64,000 nt of DNA from Haloarcula laminariae (GTDB lineage Archaea > Halobacteriota > Halobacteria > Halobacteriales > Haloarculaceae): assembly GCF_025457605.1 (NCBI RefSeq), contig NZ_JAMZFY010000001.1, forward strand, positions 1,736,001 through 1,800,000. The letters run 5' to 3'. Shown here one piece after another: positions 17,174 through 24,928 of this stretch (position 1 is the stretch's first letter; every line of letters starts with the position of its first letter). The notes below the pieces were generated by a model. It ran no database searches and was not told the origin of the DNA. It saw only the letters and a program-made list of their open reading frames with translations. The translations under genes were made by a program, and so were the position numbers.

Positions 17174-18595
17174 CTATCGCGCCCTATCGACGGTCGTCTC
17201 GCCGTCGACCACGACGTTGTACGCTTCCTCGTCGTCGTTCCACAGCACCAGCGCGTTCCGAATCGAGAGGAGGTCGCCGTAGCCCGCCGTTCGGAGGTCG
17301 TCGTTCAGCATCGAGGGGTCGGTGAGGACGGCGAAGTGGTCGACCGCCTGGCTCCCGTCGCCCAGCAGATACAGCGGGTTCGACTCCCCCTCCGAGAGGT
17401 CGTGGCTGAGTTTGATAGCGAGCAGGTTCACCCGGTCGGTGACGAAGCTCTCGGCGTCGGCCATCGGGGCGTGGGCCGAGCGGTCGGGCGTGATGTCGAT
17501 GCCCCGTCGGTCGTCCGTGCGGAGGACGCTGTAGGCGTACTGCACGTCGGCGTTGACGAACTCGCGGGTCCCCCCGTCCGGGTCGTCGAGGCGCTTTTGC
17601 ATCGGCGGGACCTCGATGTCGGGTCGCTTCTCGAAGGACCACGACTCGCTTTCGGGGGTCTGGTGGGGCCAGAGCCGGACGGTGGGCGCGTACACCGTCG
17701 CCGGGCCGTCGTCGGCGACGGCCCGCTCTATCTCCCGCAGGCCGGTGGCCGTGTTCTTGTCCGCCGGTTCCAGCGCGAGGACGGTGCCGCCGTCGGCCAG
17801 CCCGCCGAGATACCGTTCGAGGACCGCCGCGGGGTCGTCGAGCTCGTTCAGGACGTTGCCAAACAGAATCAGGTCGAACGGGCCGCCGGATTCGACGGCG
17901 CCGTCGAGGTCGAACGCCTCCGCCGTCTCGCGGTGGACCGTGACCGAACGGGTCCCGGCTTCCGGTTCGAGCACGGTTTCGAGCACGTCGGCGGCCGCGC
18001 TCGGTTCGACGGCGTGGTAGTCGAGCAGGCCGCCGGCGTCGGCCACGAGGTCGGCGAGCGCCAGCGCGGGGCCGCCCACGCCCGCACCCACGTCGAGGAC
18101 GCGCAACTGCGCGGGGAGCAACCCGTCGGCGGCGAGCTCGCTCAGGACGCGGGTCGCGGCGGCGTAGTAGTCGGGGAGGTGGTAGACGGCGTAGCCGTGG
18201 GCCGAGAGCGCGTCGTAGTCGACGGCCTCGCGACGGAGATACCGCTCCTTGATGTCGCGAACCCGCTTGCGGAGCCGGTCGCCGCTGTCGCCTTCTGCCC
18301 ACTCGTCGCCGTAGATCTCGGCGAGTAGCTCCTCGACGCGCCGCTCGTGTTCCGGCGGGAACCGCTCGACGCTCCGAACTTGGGCCTCCAGCGACCCCTC
18401 CGGCGCGGGGACGAAGGTGCCGTCCTCGCGCTCGACGATGGCGAGGTCGACGGCCTCCTCGCGGAGCACCTGCCGGACGACGGCGGGGTGGGGCTGGCCC
18501 TCGACGTACTCGTACAGCTCCTCGGGGTCGAGCGGCCGGACCGAACGGAGGTACTGGGCGTTCTCGCGTATCTGCTTTCGTGTTTCGGGGTTCAT
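17174..18595 (-). CDS. Rsm22-like SAM-dependent methyltransferase
   Basis: A 473-residue protein with a class I methyltransferase core. The SAM loop LRVLDVGAGVGGPALAL lies near residue 167, and a FGNVLNELDD post-II motif follows. The helical N-terminal region, the LWPHQTPES stretch and a C-terminal OB-like extension fit the Rsm22/METTL17 family, whose members act on the small ribosomal subunit or its assembly. The cysteines that bind an Fe-S cluster in mitochondrial members are not evident here. Its ATG overlaps the tyrA stop by four bases (ATGA at 18592-18595), so the two are coupled. Confidence 0.78.
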   Translation of the reverse strand: MNPETRKQIRENAQYLRSVRPLDPEELYEYVEGQPHPAVVRQVLREEAVDLAIVEREDGTFVPAPEGSLEAQVRSVERFPPEHERRVEELLAEIYGDEWAEGDSGDRLRKRVRDIKERYLRREAVDYDALSAHGYAVYHLPDYYAAATRVLSELAADGLLPAQLRVLDVGAGVGGPALALADLVADAGGLLDYHAVEPSAAADVLETVLEPEAGTRSVTVHRETAEAFDLDGAVESGGPFDLILFGNVLNELDDPAAVLERYLGGLADGGTVLALEPADKNTATGLREIERAVADDGPATVYAPTVRLWPHQTPESESWSFEKRPDIEVPPMQKRLDDPDGGTREFVNADVQYAYSVLRTDDRRGIDITPDRSAHAPMADAESFVTDRVNLLAIKLSHDLSEGESNPLYLLGDGSQAVDHFAVLTDPSMLNDDLRTAGYGDLLSIRNALVLWNDDEEAYNVVVDGETTVDRAR

Positions 18596-19326
18596 GATAG
18601 CTCGTCGTACAGGTCGACGAAGTCGTCGTGGTCGGCGTCGGCCAGCTCCCGGGCCGCGTCGGCGACGGCGTCGGCGCCGTCGAAGGTCGCCTGGATGTCG
18701 GCGTAGACGCCCGCCTCGCCGCCAACCACTTGCTCGACGAGCGACTGGAGCCCGGACGAGACCGGCGTGTGGAACCGCTCGGGTACGTCCTCGCTCGCCA
18801 TGGCGTAGGCGAGGACGGCGGCGTGAGCCGCGGCCTGGACGGACTCCATGGCCGCGTCGTGTTCGGCCGAGGTCGTCTCAAAGGGGTCGTTGCCGGCGGC
18901 GGCCAGCGCGTCCACCACGGCGTCGACGGTGGTGCCGCCCGCCGCAGTGACGACGGCGACGTTCCCCGGGGCGTTCGCCGGGGCAAAGAGCGGGTGGAGA
19001 CTCGCCCGCTGTCGGTCTGGCACCGTCTCGGCCATCGCGGCGAGGGGGTCGGTCATACTCCCGGTCACGTCGACGACGGCCTCGGTCGCGAGCGGCGCGT
19101 ACTCCTCGATTGCGACCCGGGCGACCGGCATCGGCACGGCAATCGAGACCACGTCGAAGCGCTCGTCGGTGTCGGTCGGGACAGCCCGGCCGCCGACGGC
19201 GTCGGCCGCCTGCCGGGCGGTGGCGCTGTCGGTGTCAGTGACGGCGACGGACGCTCCGGCCCGCTCGGAGAGCGTCCGGGCGAACCACTGTCCCATCGAC
19301 CCGGCGCCGACGACGAGGACGTTCAT
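18592..19326 (-). CDS. tyrA: Prephenate dehydrogenase family protein
   Basis: A 244-residue NAD(P)-binding protein for tyrosine synthesis. The N-terminal MNVLVVGAGSMGQWFA is a Rossmann dinucleotide loop. VVDVTGSMTDP and ASLHPLFAP match the prephenate-binding His region of archaeal TyrA. There is no fused chorismate mutase or ACT domain, so the enzyme is single-function and shows no visible site for tyrosine feedback. It is the first gene of a two-gene operon with the Rsm22-like methyltransferase. Confidence 0.85.
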   Translation of the reverse strand: MNVLVVGAGSMGQWFARTLSERAGASVAVTDTDSATARQAADAVGGRAVPTDTDERFDVVSIAVPMPVARVAIEEYAPLATEAVVDVTGSMTDPLAAMAETVPDRQRASLHPLFAPANAPGNVAVVTAAGGTTVDAVVDALAAAGNDPFETTSAEHDAAMESVQAAAHAAVLAYAMASEDVPERFHTPVSSGLQSLVEQVVGGEAGVYADIQATFDGADAVADAARELADADHDDFVDLYDELS

Positions 19327-19490
19327 GCGGCGAGCGTAGCCCGCGCCCTCTCAAAAGCGGTTCGGTCGGCCGAGCGCCCCCTCTCGTTGATACAGTCGCC
19401 GAGTTGCCCCTCGACTGCTGTCGAATCTGCCCGCAGTCCGGCGCCTGAACCTCCTAAACGCTTATCCGTCGCCGCCGAGTCGCCAGAGAC

Positions 19491-20264
19491 ATGAAACGCG
19501 TCCGATTCCGCGACTCCGGCGGGAACGTCCGTGGCGGCCGCTGGGCCATCGAAGACGGCGAGCCCGTGGTCACCGCGGCCGCCGGCCCCTACGGTCGTAT
19601 CGCCTTCGGGGACGAGAGCTACGACCCCGCGGAGGTGGATATCCTCCCGCCGTGTGAACCGACGAAAATCGTCTGTCTGGGACGCAACTACGCCGACCAC
19701 GCCGACGAGATGGACTCGGAGGTACCGGACAGACCGCTGCTGTTTCTCAAAGGCCCCAACGCCGTCGCCTCCCACGGGAACACGCTGACCATGCCCGCCG
19801 GGAAGGAGCGAATCGACCACGAGGCGGAGCTGGGCGTCGTCATCGGGGAGCAGTGCAAGAACGTCACCGAGGCGGGCGCGATGGACGTCGTCGCCGGCTA
19901 CACCTGCGTCAACGACATCTCGAACCGCGACGACCAGAGGCGGGAGACGAACTGGGTCCGCGGCAAGGCCTTCGACAACGCCTGCCCCATCGGCCCGCTG
20001 GTCGCCACACCGGAACACGTTCCCGAGGACGCCACGATAGAGTGTCGCGTCAACGGCGAGACGAGACAGTCCTCGTCCCGCGAGCACCTCGTGTTCTCCG
20101 TCGAGGAGACCATCGCCGAGATTACCGAGTACATGACCCTCGAACCGGGCGATGTCATCGCCACCGGCACGCCGTCCGGTGTCGGCCCGCTCGCGGACGG
20201 CGACCGCGTCGAGGTCGAAATCGAAGGTATCGGAACCCTCGAACACGGCGTCAAGATTCCGTAA
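19491..20264 (+). CDS. Fumarylacetoacetate hydrolase family protein
   Basis: A 257-residue FAH-fold enzyme. KIVCLGRNYADHADEM, FLKGPNAVASHG, IDHEAELGVVIG (metal-binding Glu pair) and GDVIATGTPSGVG are the family signatures. Members hydrolyse or decarboxylate 2-oxo-acid ring-cleavage products, or act as acylpyruvases; the exact substrate cannot be told. The ATG at 19491 follows an AAACGCTTAT box by about 25-35 bases. It runs in the same direction as the GMC oxidoreductase, but an intervening promoter-like site suggests separate control. Confidence 0.88.
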   Translation: MKRVRFRDSGGNVRGGRWAIEDGEPVVTAAAGPYGRIAFGDESYDPAEVDILPPCEPTKIVCLGRNYADHADEMDSEVPDRPLLFLKGPNAVASHGNTLTMPAGKERIDHEAELGVVIGEQCKNVTEAGAMDVVAGYTCVNDISNRDDQRRETNWVRGKAFDNACPIGPLVATPEHVPEDATIECRVNGETRQSSSREHLVFSVEETIAEITEYMTLEPGDVIATGTPSGVGPLADGDRVEVEIEGIGTLEHGVKIP

Positions 20265-20303
20265 CCGTCGCCCGGGACCGGCCGGCGATGACAACCACTA
20301 AGT

Positions 20304-20317
20304 TTAGGCTAACCTAA
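20304..20317 (+). promoter_or_regulatory. Iron-box-like operator before the GMC oxidoreductase
   Basis: TTAGGCTAACCTAA has perfect outer half-sites (TTAGG/CCTAA) around a 4-base centre. It resembles the boxes of DtxR/SirR-type metal-dependent repressors, which haloarchaea use for iron control. It lies 12-25 bases upstream of the ATG at 20329, overlapping the expected TATA-to-start interval, so binding there should block transcription. This is an inference from sequence shape. TATA boxes in this group can also read TTTAGG, so part of the match could be promoter. Confidence 0.55.
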
Positions 20318-20328
20318 TCGGAATCAGC

Positions 20329-21966
20329 ATGCAGCGAGCCCCCACCGACCGGGCGGACGTCTGTGTCGTCGGCGCGGGCCCGGCGGGCGCCCTCGTCGCG
20401 AGCCGACTGGCGAGCGACGGGCACGACGTGACGGTGCTGGAGGCCGGCAGGCGCTTCGACTTCGAGGACCGCCAGGACCAGATGGAACAGTCGATTCGGC
20501 CCGGCGAGCGCGGGGACATTTGGGAGATGGGTGGCGAGCGCGACGACTACTCCAACAACGGCAACCGGACCTATCCGCTGAACGTCTCCCGCGTGAAGGG
20601 TGTCGGAGGGTCGACGCTCCACTGGCAGGGGATGGTGATGCGGATGCACCCCGCCGACTTCGCCGGCGACCACGACAACGACGACCCGGCCTGGCCCATC
20701 AGCTACGACGACCTGCGGCCCTACTACGCGGAGGCCGAACGGGCGCTGGGCGTGGCCGGCGTCGCCGAGGACAACCCCTTCGCGCCGGCCCGGGACGGCC
20801 CCTACCCCATGCCCGGCTTCCCGCCCTCCTACAGCGACTCGCTGTTCGCCGAGGCCTGCGCGAACCTCGGCATCACGCTGCACTCGGTACCCAACGCCCG
20901 TAACTCCGAATCCTACGACGGCCGGGGCCAGTGTGTGGGCTATGGTACCTGCCAGCCGGTCTGTCCCTCGGGGGCGAAATACGACGCGACGGTCCACATC
21001 GAGGACGCCGAGGCTGCGGGCGCGACCGTCATCGACCGCGTCCCGGTCCAGCGACTCGAAACCGACGCCGACGACCGGATTAGCGCCGCCGTCTACGTCA
21101 CCCCGGACGGGACGGAACACCGGCAGGAGGCCCGGGAGTTCGTCCTCGCGGCGGGCGGCGTCGAGATACCGCGCCTCCTCCTGCTGTCGGCCGACGAGGA
21201 CCACCCCGACGGGCTGGCTAACTCCTCGGGTGCCGTCGGCCGGTACTTCATGGACCACCTCTTCGCCGGTTCGGGCGGAACCCTCGACCGCGAGACGCGC
21301 CAGAACCACGTCGGCTTCATCACCAGCGAGAGCCACCAGTTCTACGACGACCCGGGCGGCGCCATACAGCACGCCGGCACCGGGGAGACGGTCGTCGCCG
21401 AGAGCGACGACGCTTACTCGCCCATCAAACTGGAGTTCCTGAACTACGCCGGACCGTCGCCGGTCGAAATCGCGCTCAACGGCGACGACTGGGGCGACCC
21501 GATGCTCGACGAGGTTCGGGACGCCTACGGCAACAGCATCGCGATGGGCGGGCTGGTCGGCCAGCCGCCCCGGTGGGAGAACCGCGTCACGCTCGACCCC
21601 AGAGTCACCGACGACCACGGCAACCCCGTCCCGGACATCCGGTGGTCGTGGGGCGACCGGGTGCGCCGCTCCATCTCGCGGGCCAACGCCATCCAGCACG
21701 CGGTGCTGGACGAACTGGGCGCCGACATCGCCTGGACCGCGAACGTCGACGGCGGCTCCGGGCCCGCCTACCACCACATGGGGACGACGCGGATGGGCAC
21801 CGACCCCGACGAGAGCGTCGTGAACCCACAGCTCCGGAGTCACGACCACTCGAACCTCTCGATTGCCTCCTCGTCAGTGTTCGTGACGGCGGGGTCGATG
21901 AACCCCACGCTCACCATCGCCGCGCTGGCGCTGAAATGCGCAGCCCACCTCGGCGAGCGGCTGTAG
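20329..21966 (+). CDS. GMC family oxidoreductase with a likely Fe-S cysteine set
   Basis: A 545-residue FAD enzyme. The ADP-binding loop is VCVVGAGPAGA, with KGVGGSTLHWQG in the flavin attachment region and a C-terminal GTTRMG plus GSMNPTLTIAALAL. It resembles the large subunit of membrane gluconate- or glucose-dehydrogenase-type GMC enzymes. C202-x5-C208-x3-C212 has the spacing of the [3Fe-4S] cysteines of bacterial FAD-glucose dehydrogenase. No small (subunit 3) or cytochrome subunit gene is adjacent, so its electron acceptor is unknown. No Tat signal is visible; in relatives the small subunit carries it. Confidence 0.85.
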   Translation: MQRAPTDRADVCVVGAGPAGALVASRLASDGHDVTVLEAGRRFDFEDRQDQMEQSIRPGERGDIWEMGGERDDYSNNGNRTYPLNVSRVKGVGGSTLHWQGMVMRMHPADFAGDHDNDDPAWPISYDDLRPYYAEAERALGVAGVAEDNPFAPARDGPYPMPGFPPSYSDSLFAEACANLGITLHSVPNARNSESYDGRGQCVGYGTCQPVCPSGAKYDATVHIEDAEAAGATVIDRVPVQRLETDADDRISAAVYVTPDGTEHRQEAREFVLAAGGVEIPRLLLLSADEDHPDGLANSSGAVGRYFMDHLFAGSGGTLDRETRQNHVGFITSESHQFYDDPGGAIQHAGTGETVVAESDDAYSPIKLEFLNYAGPSPVEIALNGDDWGDPMLDEVRDAYGNSIAMGGLVGQPPRWENRVTLDPRVTDDHGNPVPDIRWSWGDRVRRSISRANAIQHAVLDELGADIAWTANVDGGSGPAYHHMGTTRMGTDPDESVVNPQLRSHDHSNLSIASSSVFVTAGSMNPTLTIAALALKCAAHLGERL

Positions 21967-22014
21967 ATACCGCTCGTCGCCGCCGTTTTTCAACACCCGG
22001 GAACCCATTCAGAG

Positions 22015-22023
22015 TTTTATATT
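22015..22023 (+). promoter_or_regulatory. TATA box of the kaiC-like operon
   Basis: TTTTATATT is centred 27 bases upstream of the ATG at 22046. This supports that ATG over the GTG nine bases earlier and suggests a leaderless mRNA covering the ATPase and the following kinase. Confidence 0.6.
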
Positions 22024-22045
22024 CGGGAGTCCGTAAGTGGCTGGT

Positions 22046-23515
22046 ATGTATCCGTCCGACCGCCGTTTCGGGCAGCGTCCGAGCGGCGTTCCCGGTCTCG
22101 ATTCACTCCTCAACGGCGGGTTCGTCGACGGCCGGCTCTACCTCGTCATCGGGCCGCCGGGGTCCGGCAAGACCCTGCTGGGGACGCAGTTCCTCAGGGC
22201 GGGGCTCGACGCCGACGAGACGGTCCTGTTCATCCACAGCGAGGAGTCGGCCCCCGACCTCCGCGCCAACGCGGCGAACCTCGGCATCGACATCGACGAC
22301 GCCGAGTTCCTCGACGTCGGCCCCGAATCGGACTTTTTCACCGAGAGCGGTTCCTACGACGTCGTCAGCCCGGGAGACATCGAGGACGGCTACCTGATAT
22401 CGGACATCAGACGGGAGATAGAGGCCGTCGACCCGGACCGCATTCTGATAGACCCGATTACCCACTTCCAGTATCTCGAACCGACCGAGTACCAGTTTCG
22501 CAAACGGCTCATCTCCTTCGCGCGGTTCCTGAAAGACCGCGGGACGACCGTCCTGGCGACGAAGACCCCCAGCGAGGACACGGACACGCAGCTGAAATCG
22601 CTCAGCGACGGGGTCGTCGTTCTCAGCCACGACGGGGAGAAAGCGGGCCGGCGCATCCGGGTCCCGAAACACCGGGGTGTCGGCCAACAGGACGGCTCTC
22701 ACGGGATGGAGATACGCGAACACGGCGTCGAGGTGTACCCGACCGGCGTCGACGACCCCTCCGAACGGGAGTTCGAGCCGACACAGTTCGCCTCCGGAAT
22801 CACGGAACTCGACGCGCTGCTCGGCGGCGGCATCGAACGCGGGACGGTAACGATTCTCAGCGGCCCCGCCGGAATCGGCAAGTCGACGACGGCCACGCAG
22901 TTCCTTGCGAACGCGGCGGCGAACGGGCAGCCGGGGCTGGCGTGTCTCTTCGAGGAGTCCATCGAGACGTTCGTCCACCGCTCGGAGACGTTCGGGCTCC
23001 CGATATCGCGGCTGCGCGAGGAGGGGTCGCTGTTCATCGAGGAGGTCGGCGCGCTGTCGCTGTCCCCCGAGGAGTTCGCACACCAGGTCAGGGCCAAAGT
23101 CCGGGACCACGGCATCGAACTCGTCGTCATCGACGGGATATCGGGGTACAAAAGCGCCATCAAGGGCGGGGAAAACGACGTGGAACTGCGGCGCAGGCTC
23201 CGGGCGCTCATCCAGCGCCTCGTGGGAGCGAACACCTCCGTGGTGCTGATAGACCAGCGACGGGAAGTGACCGGCTTCCCACAGCCGACGAGCGAGAGCG
23301 TCAGCTATCTGGCCGACAACATTGTCTTCGAGAACTACATCGAAGTCGAAGGGGAGCTCCAGCGGGTCGTCGGCGTGTTGAAAAAGCGCGTCGGCGGCTT
23401 CGAGACCGTCCCGCGGCGGTTCAGAATCACGGCCGACGGCCTCGAAGTCGGCGACCCCGTGTCCGGGATGCACGGGGTGTTCAAGGGTATTCCCGACCGG
23501 TCCGGAGCCCAGTGA
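22046..23515 (+). CDS. Double-domain KaiC-like ATPase
   Basis: A 489-residue protein with two RecA/KaiC domains. The first has a Walker A GPPGSGKT (about 36-43) and the second GPAGIGKS. Paired acidic residues follow in FIHSEES and LFEESIE, and LVVIDGISGYK holds Walker B of the second domain. The protein keeps a KaiC-like tail of each repeat, but no KaiA or KaiB gene is present, so a clock role is not implied. In haloarchaea such proteins are linked to signal transduction. The next gene, a histidine kinase, starts three bases after the stop and is almost surely cotranscribed. Confidence 0.88.
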   Translation: MYPSDRRFGQRPSGVPGLDSLLNGGFVDGRLYLVIGPPGSGKTLLGTQFLRAGLDADETVLFIHSEESAPDLRANAANLGIDIDDAEFLDVGPESDFFTESGSYDVVSPGDIEDGYLISDIRREIEAVDPDRILIDPITHFQYLEPTEYQFRKRLISFARFLKDRGTTVLATKTPSEDTDTQLKSLSDGVVVLSHDGEKAGRRIRVPKHRGVGQQDGSHGMEIREHGVEVYPTGVDDPSEREFEPTQFASGITELDALLGGGIERGTVTILSGPAGIGKSTTATQFLANAAANGQPGLACLFEESIETFVHRSETFGLPISRLREEGSLFIEEVGALSLSPEEFAHQVRAKVRDHGIELVVIDGISGYKSAIKGGENDVELRRRLRALIQRLVGANTSVVLIDQRREVTGFPQPTSESVSYLADNIVFENYIEVEGELQRVVGVLKKRVGGFETVPRRFRITADGLEVGDPVSGMHGVFKGIPDRSGAQ

Positions 23516-23518
23516 GCG

Positions 23519-24922
23519 ATGGCGACGGTGCAACTGCTGCTCGCGGACGAGGCCAACCGGGACGCCCTGGCCGCGCTCGTCGGTGAGCGCCACGGGACGA
23601 TAACCGACGAGACGGTTCGGGATGCCGACGTGTACGTCGTCGACGACGCGTCGTTCGCCCGGTACCGCGAGCGCCTGGCGGCCCGCAAACGCGACCTCGA
23701 CCCGGTGTTCTGCCCGGTGGTGCTGGTCCGGCGAGACCGGAGCGCCGCCAGTGTCACGCTGCCCGACATCGACGACGCCGACCGGCCCCTCATCGTGAAC
23801 GAGGTCGTGCAGGCGCCGGTGGACCGGCAGGCCTTCTTCCGGACGCTGTCGAATCTCCTCGTTCGCCGGTCCCAGACGGAGGAGCTCGCCGGGGACCTCC
23901 GGGCCCGAAGCGCGGAGCTGCGCCGGTTCGAGAACGCGGTCGAGAACGCCGGGCTCGCCATCTTCGTCACGGACCCCGACGGGACCATCGAGTACGTCAA
24001 CCCGGCCTTCGAGGAGATGACCGGCTACGCGTCCGAGGAGGCGGTCGGCCGGAACCCGCGCATCCTCAACTCCGGGGAGCAGGACGAGGCGTTCTACGAC
24101 GACCTCTGGGAGACCATCCAGGGCGGCGACATCTGGACCGCCGAAATCGTCAACGAGCGCAAGTCCGGCGAGCGGTTCATCGCCGCACAGACCATCTCGC
24201 CGATTCGGGACGACGGCGAGATACGCGGCTTCGTCGGCATCCAGGAGGAGATAACCGACCGTCGACTGCGGGAGCAACAGCTCGCGGTGTTTCACCGGAT
24301 ACTCCGCCACAACCTCCGCAACAACGGGACGACCATAGTCGGGCGCGTCGACGTGTTACAGGAGTCAGTCGGCGGCGACGAGCTATCCTCAGACCACCTC
24401 GACGTGATTCGTGACAACATGGTCTCGCTGCTCAACATCAGCGAGAAGGCGAGCCGCATCCAGCAGCTGCTCGCCACCTCGCTTGCGGAGTCCGACGCCG
24501 AACGGGACCTGATGGCGGCCCTCTCGGATATCGCCGACGACCACGCGAAGTCAAACCCGGACGCGGCGATACGCGTCGAGGACGGCCCGTCGGAGCCGCT
24601 GGTCGTCGATTCGAAGGTGGTGCCCGCCCTCAACGAGTTCGTCGAGAACGCCATCAGACACTCCGACGCGGCCACCCCGCGCGTCTCGGTGGGCGTCGCG
24701 TCGGACGGGACGACCGCGACGGTCACAGTCGTCGACAACGGGCCGGGTATCCCCGAGCGGGAACGGCGCGTCATCGAGGAGGGGACGGAGAAACCGCTCG
24801 AACACGGCTCCGGCCTGGGGCTGTGGTTCGCCTACTGGCTCATCAGCCACGTCGGCGGCGACATCGACATTCGGACCGACGCGAGCGGGACGACAGTGAC
24901 CGTACGGATTCCCCTGCGCTGA
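23519..24922 (+). CDS. PAS-domain sensor histidine kinase paired with KaiC-like ATPase
   Basis: A 467-residue soluble kinase. Residues 1-125 look like a receiver-type fold lacking a clear phospho-acceptor Asp. A PAS domain with its PAC follows (about 135-255: VTDPDGTIEYVNPAFEE through GFVGIQEEITDR). The H-box is RILRHNLRNN. The ATPase domain has NEFVENAIRHS, DNGPGIP and GSGLGLWF. The PAS core closely resembles that of the convergent kinase at 24929-26890. No DNA-binding output is present. The partner is likely the KaiC-like protein or an unlinked regulator. Confidence 0.88.
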   Translation: MATVQLLLADEANRDALAALVGERHGTITDETVRDADVYVVDDASFARYRERLAARKRDLDPVFCPVVLVRRDRSAASVTLPDIDDADRPLIVNEVVQAPVDRQAFFRTLSNLLVRRSQTEELAGDLRARSAELRRFENAVENAGLAIFVTDPDGTIEYVNPAFEEMTGYASEEAVGRNPRILNSGEQDEAFYDDLWETIQGGDIWTAEIVNERKSGERFIAAQTISPIRDDGEIRGFVGIQEEITDRRLREQQLAVFHRILRHNLRNNGTTIVGRVDVLQESVGGDELSSDHLDVIRDNMVSLLNISEKASRIQQLLATSLAESDAERDLMAALSDIADDHAKSNPDAAIRVEDGPSEPLVVDSKVVPALNEFVENAIRHSDAATPRVSVGVASDGTTATVTVVDNGPGIPERERRVIEEGTEKPLEHGSGLGLWFAYWLISHVGGDIDIRTDASGTTVTVRIPLR

Positions 24923-24928
24923 GGACCG

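Noticed and set aside
22103-24310. 735-residue open frame opposite the KaiC-like ATPase and kinase genes.
   Set aside because: Typical high-GC antisense shadow with Arg/Val/Asp-rich repeats. The sense strand holds well-defined P-loop and kinase domains.
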